Below, piece after piece: positions 6,996 to 10,678 of a stretch of 10,678 nt of DNA. The stretch covers positions 1-10,678 of the forward strand of contig QILZ01000269.1 in the NCBI GenBank assembly GCA_003233545.1, written 5' to 3'. Under the pieces are notes generated by a model. It was not told where the DNA came from, did no database searches, and saw only the letters and a list, made by a program, of their open reading frames with translations. Origin of the DNA: Spirochaetales bacterium. GTDB taxonomy: Bacteria; Spirochaetota; Spirochaetia; SZUA-6. Every line of letters begins with the position of its first letter. Within the stretch, counting starts at the first letter, position 1. Both the position numbers and the translations under genes were made by a program.

Positions 6996-7822
6996 TTCAG
7001 ACCCGCCGTTACAGCAATTCCTTTAGCCACCTGACGATGGAATACTATATACAGAATGGCCGTCGGCAGAGCGGCAAGAATCGCAGTTGCCATTGTTTCA
7101 GAATACTGTACCCCGTAGGCAGATTGAACCTGTGTAATACCAACCGGAATAGTCAGCATCGGAGTCGAGTTTAAAATTATAAACGGCCAGAAGAAGTTGT
7201 TCCATGACCAGGTAAACAAAACTATTGCCAATGCCCATGTTACTCCCCAATTCAGTGGAAGAAATAACCTGAAAAGGATACGGAATTCCCCTGCTCCGTC
7301 TATACACATGGCATCACTTAATTCCTTTGGCACCTGATCGAAAAACCGCTTATATATGATTACTGTTATCGGAGCGGCAAGCTGGGGCAAAATTAAACCC
7401 CAGTAGGTATTCACCAGGTTAAGACGGTTCATAAACATAAAAAGCGGAACGACATTTGTTGCGCCTGGAATCATAAAACCTGCCAAAAAGAATAAGAACA
7501 ACAAACGCTTGCCACGGAAATTAAGCTGTGACAGTGCATAGGCACAAAACATTGTAAGAATTATCACCACGACCGTAATAACCAGGGAAGTAAACACACT
7601 ATTAAGGTACCATCTTAAAATGGGACTATTCTTGAAAACATAAGTGAACGAATTAAAAGTCAGGGGATGCGGAATCCAGGTCGGCGGGAATGCTACGGTT
7701 TTCATATCTGGTGTCAGAGAAGTCTTTAGACCCCAGTAAAGAGGGAAAATCCAGAAAACACTAATAATGATTGTCAGCAGTGTAGCAGATAATCCCAGGA
7801 TCGTATATTTTTTTCTATTCAT
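6992..7822 (-). CDS. Arabino-oligosaccharide (inferred) ABC transporter permease, MalG-like
   Basis: The 276-residue inner-membrane permease has about six hydrophobic segments (near 7-30, 75-100, 106-130, 140-158, 190-212 and 241-262). The ATPase-docking loop reads ELSDAMCIDGAGEF (167-180) followed by LFLP at 186-189; S-D-A stands where E-A-A would be, as in many MalG-type subunits. The C-terminus KGIAVTAGLK resembles the family's G...GAVK tail. The start is fixed by GGGAGG on the minus strand (7833-7828), 5 bases before the ATG. The gene overlaps the end of the upstream permease gene by 8 bases and the GH43 start by 4, so three proteins are made by coupled translation. The substrate is inferred only from the GH43 gene. 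Confidence 0.87.
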   Translation of the reverse strand: MNRKKYTILGLSATLLTIIISVFWIFPLYWGLKTSLTPDMKTVAFPPTWIPHPLTFNSFTYVFKNSPILRWYLNSVFTSLVITVVVIILTMFCAYALSQLNFRGKRLLFLFFLAGFMIPGATNVVPLFMFMNRLNLVNTYWGLILPQLAAPITVIIYKRFFDQVPKELSDAMCIDGAGEFRILFRLFLPLNWGVTWALAIVLFTWSWNNFFWPFIILNSTPMLTIPVGITQVQSAYGVQYSETMATAILAALPTAILYIVFHRQVAKGIAVTAGLK

Positions 7823-8738
7823 TTTTGCCTCCCGCTTTAAGGAAACGAATCTGTATTATCGAAGTAATCAAGATGAGGATAAATAACGCTACGGCAATAG
7901 CAGAAGCATATCCTCCGTGATGCTGCTGAAAGGCCTCCCGGTACATGTATTGTAGAACAACGAGTGTCTTGTCGAACGGCCCTCCTCTGGTTAACAGGTA
8001 TACCTGATTAAAAATCTGCCACTGTGCAATGAGCTGAAGGATTAAAACAAGGGAAGTAACCGGCCATATCAAGGGCCAGGTAATATAACGAAAAGTCTGA
8101 AAACCTGTTGTAGCGCCATCTAAGGCCGCAGCTTCATAGTATTCTACGGGTATGTTACGCAGACCCGCAATGAACAGTAGTATGTTAAATCCTACCGTCC
8201 ACCAAATGGTTACAAAAGCGACAGCAGGCATTGCCCATCCGGGATCCTGAAACCAGCTCACCTTGATATTGAAAATAAAGTTTATTATTCCGAAGTTCGG
8301 ATCCAAAATCCATAACCAGATGTTGGTAACAACACTGACAGGGAGAACGTAGGAAAGAAAGAGCATTACCATAACAGTGCTTCCGAGACGGCGTAACCGT
8401 ATTATCATGAGAGCAAACATCAACCCAAGGGCAGTGTTTGGAATTACGGTGAGTAGGATAAAGTATATCGTGTGCCATAAAGACGCCCAAAACTGAGGAT
8501 CTTTTATTAAATGCGCATAGTTGCCCAGGCCGATAAAATTCCCCTTACCTGCGATATCGGCATTGGTAAAGCTCAAAAGTATTACACGAATCAAAGGATA
8601 AATAAGAAATGCCAGATAAGCGGCTGTAAATGGTGCAATGAGAAAAAAGATCACTCTGAGGGGACTGGTTTTTTTTAAGCGGCGAATTGTTCCTGCCCCT
8701 TTCTCTCGTGAAATTGACTTTCTTTTATTCTGACTCAT
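7815..8738 (-). CDS. Arabino-oligosaccharide (inferred) ABC transporter permease, MalF-like
   Basis: The 307-residue permease has a basic cytoplasmic N-terminus (residues 1-28) and about six membrane segments (near 29-56, 88-113, 120-145, 168-192, 221-244 and 276-298). The EAA loop is canonical: YYEAAALDGAT (200-210) and a proline at 222. LLTRGGPFDKT (about 253-263) is the conserved periplasmic-side motif of MalF/UgpA-type subunits. The Shine-Dalgarno sequence is weak (CGGAAA on the minus strand), and a stable hairpin separates it from the binding-protein gene, so it is probably made in smaller amounts. It pairs with the MalG-like product whose gene overlaps it by 8 bases. Confidence 0.87.
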   Translation of the reverse strand: MSQNKRKSISREKGAGTIRRLKKTSPLRVIFFLIAPFTAAYLAFLIYPLIRVILLSFTNADIAGKGNFIGLGNYAHLIKDPQFWASLWHTIYFILLTVIPNTALGLMFALMIIRLRRLGSTVMVMLFLSYVLPVSVVTNIWLWILDPNFGIINFIFNIKVSWFQDPGWAMPAVAFVTIWWTVGFNILLFIAGLRNIPVEYYEAAALDGATTGFQTFRYITWPLIWPVTSLVLILQLIAQWQIFNQVYLLTRGGPFDKTLVVLQYMYREAFQQHHGGYASAIAVALFILILITSIIQIRFLKAGGKNE

Positions 8739-8770
8739 TGTATTGTTTTCCGTTAGACGATTTCTTTAAT

Positions 8771-8805
8771 TGAAGAGCCCGGAGATAAACCACACGGGCT
8801 CTTCA
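8771..8805 (-). other. Stable intercistronic stem-loop between binding-protein and permease genes
   Basis: TGAAGAGCCCG (8771-8781) and CGGGCTCTTCA (8795-8805) form a perfect 11-bp stem with a 13-base loop. It sits 18 bases after the binding-protein stop and 32 bases before the next start. On the minus strand no T-run follows, so it is more likely an mRNA 3'-end stabiliser or partial attenuator than a full terminator. It is in the same place as the 3032-3079 hairpin of the other importer. Confidence 0.75.
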
Positions 8806-8823
8806 TAATCATTATTCTATTTA

Positions 8824-10203
8824 TTATTTGAGAAAGCTCTTTAGCCGTTGTTTGAACTTTGTAATCGCCTGATCTATTGTAAGCTTCCCGGTTAACGCGG
8901 GTGTTAAAAAGTTGCCGACTGTATCATAAGTAGGATTACCCACTCCGAATATAGGATTTATCGGTTCATAAACTGCATCTTTTATTGCCCGGCTGCTATA
9001 CTCGTTATTCGGCACAAGCTGCTTATATGCAGAGCTTTCGGTAACGGGCAACCACATCGGAATATGTCCGCCGCCGGCCCAGATCAGGGAGTTCTTTTCC
9101 AGGTAAGCGATAAATATAAGAACATCCTTGAGCTTTTCCTTCGAAATAGGATTCTTGGTATTATTCGGGATTGCAAGATTGTGAGAATCTGCCCAGGTAT
9201 CCTGGTTGTTGTATAATTTGGGGAATGCCATTATGCCGTACTTAAAAGACAGTTTTCCCTTTTTCTGCAGATCTACCATAGTCGGAACTTCCCAGTTACC
9301 ATTAATCATGAATGCCGATCTGCCTGCACTGAACAACGCAACCATTGCAGGGTAGGATGTGTCGCGGGCAACCAAACCATCTTTGGTCCAGTTAACCATC
9401 ACCTGCAGCGATTTCTTGCCTTGCTTTTCAATATCGTTTAGATAAACCTGATTACCGTTTTTAACGAGTTTCCCGCCTTGTTGCTTAAATAGTGTATACC
9501 ATATCCTCCATACCGAAGCAGGATCATTAGCCGTGGCTATCGGCAGTATACCGGTTTTGTCTTTGATCTGTTTAAGTGCCCTGGTAAAATTATCAATTCC
9601 GTTAAGCCCTATTGGTTTTCCATCCGGTCCCAGTAACCCTGCTTTCTTCAGTAAATCCTTATTGTAATACAGAACCAGAGTGTGGGTATCGATCGGTACA
9701 CCATACAGCACTCCCGGGGTTCCGTAAGCTTTGCTGATCGTTAATGACCTTTTAATTATTTCAGGGTTAAAATCTTTTATCGGCATACCGGCATTTGCCA
9801 GCTCGGATTCCGTAAACGGACGCAGGTCTTTTACGCCGGCCGGAAAATGTGAAAGATGATAACTCATAACATCGGGGGTTTTGCCTGCTACGACCGCAGT
9901 ATGAACTTTGGTATAAAATGGTTCGCCCCAGGCCAAAGTGGACATCTCGACAAACAACTTATTCTGACTTTTATTAAAGTCATCGACGATCTGTTTCATT
10001 CTGATTCCATCACCACCGCCGAAAAACTCCCAGTAGATAATCTTTGTGACTCCTGCCGGTACGACAGTAGCTGCCGCTTTACCTTTTTCTGCTTTTTTGC
10101 CTTCTTTTTGCCCTCCTGCAAAAGCAAGAACGCCGAGCATTCCAAACAGGAGCATAAAGGCGATAAAAATGAGTTTCTTCGATTTGCATCTCTTCTTTAC
10201 CAT
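8824..10203 (-). CDS. Sugar ABC transporter solute-binding protein (family 1), arabino-oligosaccharides inferred
   Basis: The 459-residue exported binding protein of the second importer begins with a basic n-region (KKRCKSKK), a hydrophobic stretch (11-28) and a likely signal peptidase I site after A29 (AFA|GG), then a Lys/Glu/Gly/Ala-rich linker (about 31-47). The only nearby Cys is residue 6, before the hydrophobic stretch, so it is not a lipoprotein. The mature fold starts IIYWEFFGGGDG; GKTPDVMSYH, YGVPIDTHTLVLYYNKDLL and FMINGNWEVP are typical family segments. An ATG at 10218 adds five residues, but the start at 10203 is better: GGAGG (minus strand, 10216-10212) lies 8 bases before it and overlaps the upstream ATG, which has no ribosome binding site of its own. 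The gene ends with two TAA codons in a row (8826-8821). The ligand is inferred from the GH43 in the same operon. Confidence 0.88.
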   Translation of the reverse strand: MVKKRCKSKKLIFIAFMLLFGMLGVLAFAGGQKEGKKAEKGKAAATVVPAGVTKIIYWEFFGGGDGIRMKQIVDDFNKSQNKLFVEMSTLAWGEPFYTKVHTAVVAGKTPDVMSYHLSHFPAGVKDLRPFTESELANAGMPIKDFNPEIIKRSLTISKAYGTPGVLYGVPIDTHTLVLYYNKDLLKKAGLLGPDGKPIGLNGIDNFTRALKQIKDKTGILPIATANDPASVWRIWYTLFKQQGGKLVKNGNQVYLNDIEKQGKKSLQVMVNWTKDGLVARDTSYPAMVALFSAGRSAFMINGNWEVPTMVDLQKKGKLSFKYGIMAFPKLYNNQDTWADSHNLAIPNNTKNPISKEKLKDVLIFIAYLEKNSLIWAGGGHIPMWLPVTESSAYKQLVPNNEYSSRAIKDAVYEPINPIFGVGNPTYDTVGNFLTPALTGKLTIDQAITKFKQRLKSFLK

Positions 10204-10247
10204 GATTCTTTCCTCCATACTAATACATAATAACTTAAATTAAATTA

Positions 10248-10265
10248 ACCTCCCAAACGGGAGGT
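10248..10265 (-). promoter_or_regulatory. Leader hairpin upstream of the binding-protein start
   Basis: ACCTCCC (10248-10254) and GGGAGGT (10259-10265) make a perfect 7-bp stem with a 4-base loop, 45 bases before the ATG at 10203 and inside the predicted leader. The stem contains both CCTCC and GGAGG, so one arm could alternatively pair with the real Shine-Dalgarno sequence. There is no long T-run, so it is not a standard terminator. Confidence 0.5.
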
Positions 10266-10317
10266 GTAATACCCGTTATAAATGCATTTCATTCTCGTTA
10301 TAAGTTAAACTATATAA

Positions 10318-10334
10318 TATCAATAATATTGATA
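10318..10334 (-). promoter_or_regulatory. Palindromic operator of the importer/GH43 operon
   Basis: This is an exact second copy of the 17-base palindrome TATCAATAATATTGATA found before the ArsR-type gene. It begins 19 bases after the -10 element of the operon promoter, in the early transcribed region, a position suited to repression. Confidence 0.78.
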
Positions 10335-10353
10335 AATAACAGGTATTACGTTA

Positions 10354-10382
10354 ATCATAATCTTACCGCCACGACATGTCAA
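10354..10382 (-). promoter_or_regulatory. Sigma70-type promoter of the importer/GH43 operon
   Basis: On the minus strand TTGACA (10382-10377) and TATGAT (10359-10354) are separated by 17 bases, an almost perfect promoter. Transcription would start near 10347, giving a leader of roughly 145 bases before the binding-protein ATG. The -35 lies in the 13-base block also found at the regulator promoter. Confidence 0.72.
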
Positions 10383-10456
10383 GAGAGATTAATAATATTT
10401 GATTAGAAATAAAAATAATGGGTATATTTCAATAGAATAGCCGGATATTCCGGATA

Positions 10457-10475
10457 GTATCAATTATTTTGATAC
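10457..10475. promoter_or_regulatory. Third, related palindrome, upstream auxiliary operator
   Basis: GTATCAATTATTTTGATAC has perfect 7-bp arms (GTATCAA/TTGATAC) around a 5-base centre. It shares TATCAA...TTGATA with the two 17-base operators at the same half-site spacing. Its centre is 140 bases from the operator at 10318 and about 75 bases upstream of the operon's -35. No plus-strand gene starts nearby, so it probably serves the same minus-strand operon. Confidence 0.6.
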
Positions 10476-10541
10476 TTTATCCTGTACAAAATGATTCACA
10501 GTTGATTACCGTTAGGCGCCTTGTTTTCCTTTTATTCCGAT

Positions 10542-10678
10542 TTATTCCATACGCTGGTTTAAACTTCGGGGAAAGTTCGATAGTCCTGTCAAACGTGCTA
10601 TTTTACGGGGTATTTCCGTGTTATCCTGCAAACCGGTAAACTTAAGAGCATTCGGACCAAAGGCAAAGAGAGGCACAG
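10542..10678 (-). CDS. Alkaline phosphatase, C-terminal fragment (gene runs off the window)
   Basis: The last 44 codons of a minus-strand gene end with TAA at 10544-10542. The readable residues begin VPLFAFGPNALKFTG and continue LQDNTEIPRKIARLTGL. This matches the C-terminal end of PhoA-type alkaline phosphatases, where V-P-x-F-A-x-GP and DNTEI-x-x-x-I directly follow the HTG segment carrying a zinc-binding histidine; that segment would lie just outside the window. The enzyme releases phosphate from monoesters and is normally exported, but neither its active site nor its signal peptide can be seen here. It lies upstream of the importer operon on the same strand, yet a 338-base control region with its own promoter separates them, so a functional link is not implied. 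Confidence 0.75.
   Translation of the reverse strand, partial: VPLFAFGPNALKFTGLQDNTEIPRKIARLTGLSNFPRSLNQRME

Larger units (their letters stand above)
10204..10541. other. Control region of the importer/GH43 operon (338-base gap)
   Basis: There is no gene in this gap. It holds, moving away from the binding-protein start, a ribosome binding site (10212-10216), a leader hairpin (10248-10265), two direct CGTTATAA copies (10274-10281 and 10296-10303), an operator palindrome (10318-10334), a promoter (10354-10382) and a second palindrome (10457-10475). The last 65 bases before the phosphatase stop contain no clear terminator. Confidence 0.7.

Noticed and set aside
10204..10218. Upstream ATG at 10218 as the start of the second binding protein
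   Set aside because: No ribosome binding site precedes it, while the GGAGG overlapping it is ideally placed for the ATG at 10203, and the signal peptide is complete from there.
10457..10500. Plus-strand promoter overlapping the third palindrome (TTGATA at 10469-10474)
   Set aside because: No acceptable -10 lies at 16-18 bases, and no plus-strand gene begins before the window end; the sequence there codes for the phosphatase on the other strand.

Overview
The window is a stretch of a Gram-negative-type bacterial chromosome devoted mainly to carbohydrate uptake. A spirochaete is the most likely source. This is an inference from three exported proteins whose signal peptides end in an A-G-G or Y-G-G-G pattern with no lipobox cysteine, a pattern I associate with Spirochaetales solute-binding proteins, and from the abundance of ATPase-less sugar ABC importers. 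The standard genetic code is used, with TGA as a stop. No tRNA, rRNA, CRISPR array or insertion sequence is visible.

Layout. (1) 28-1263, + strand, AT-rich: a small AbiEii/DUF6036-like nucleotidyltransferase followed by a 218-residue protein resembling DUF6904, each with its own ribosome binding site, possibly a toxin-antitoxin-like or defence pair. (2) 1264-1645: a 382-base gap holding a strong sigma70-type promoter and an imperfect inverted repeat. (3) 1646-4822, + strand, visibly GC-richer: a CUT1-type ABC importer made of a solute-binding protein, an attenuator-like hairpin and two permeases. Its substrate is unknown. (4) 4882-5814, - strand: an ArsR-type winged-helix regulator fused to a C-terminal domain of about 200 residues. 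(5) 5937-10203, - strand: a second CUT1 importer (binding protein, hairpin, two permeases) whose last gene is an exported GH43 enzyme resembling endo-1,5-alpha-L-arabinanases, coupled to the preceding permease by an ATGA overlap. (6) 10204-10541: a 338-base control region. (7) 10542-10678, - strand: the C-terminal end of an alkaline phosphatase.

The most interesting part is regions 4-6. The same 17-bp palindrome, TATCAATAATATTGATA, lies just downstream of a sigma70-type promoter in front of the regulator gene and again in front of the importer/arabinanase operon. The two promoters also share a 13-bp extended -35 block. A third, related palindrome lies 140 bp further upstream of the operon. 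The simplest reading is a self-contained arabinan-utilisation regulon: an ArsR-fold one-component sugar sensor represses itself and the operon, GH43 cuts arabinan outside the cytoplasm, and the importer takes up the oligosaccharides. Neither importer has an ATPase gene here, so both probably borrow an MsmK/MalK/UgpC-type ATPase encoded elsewhere.
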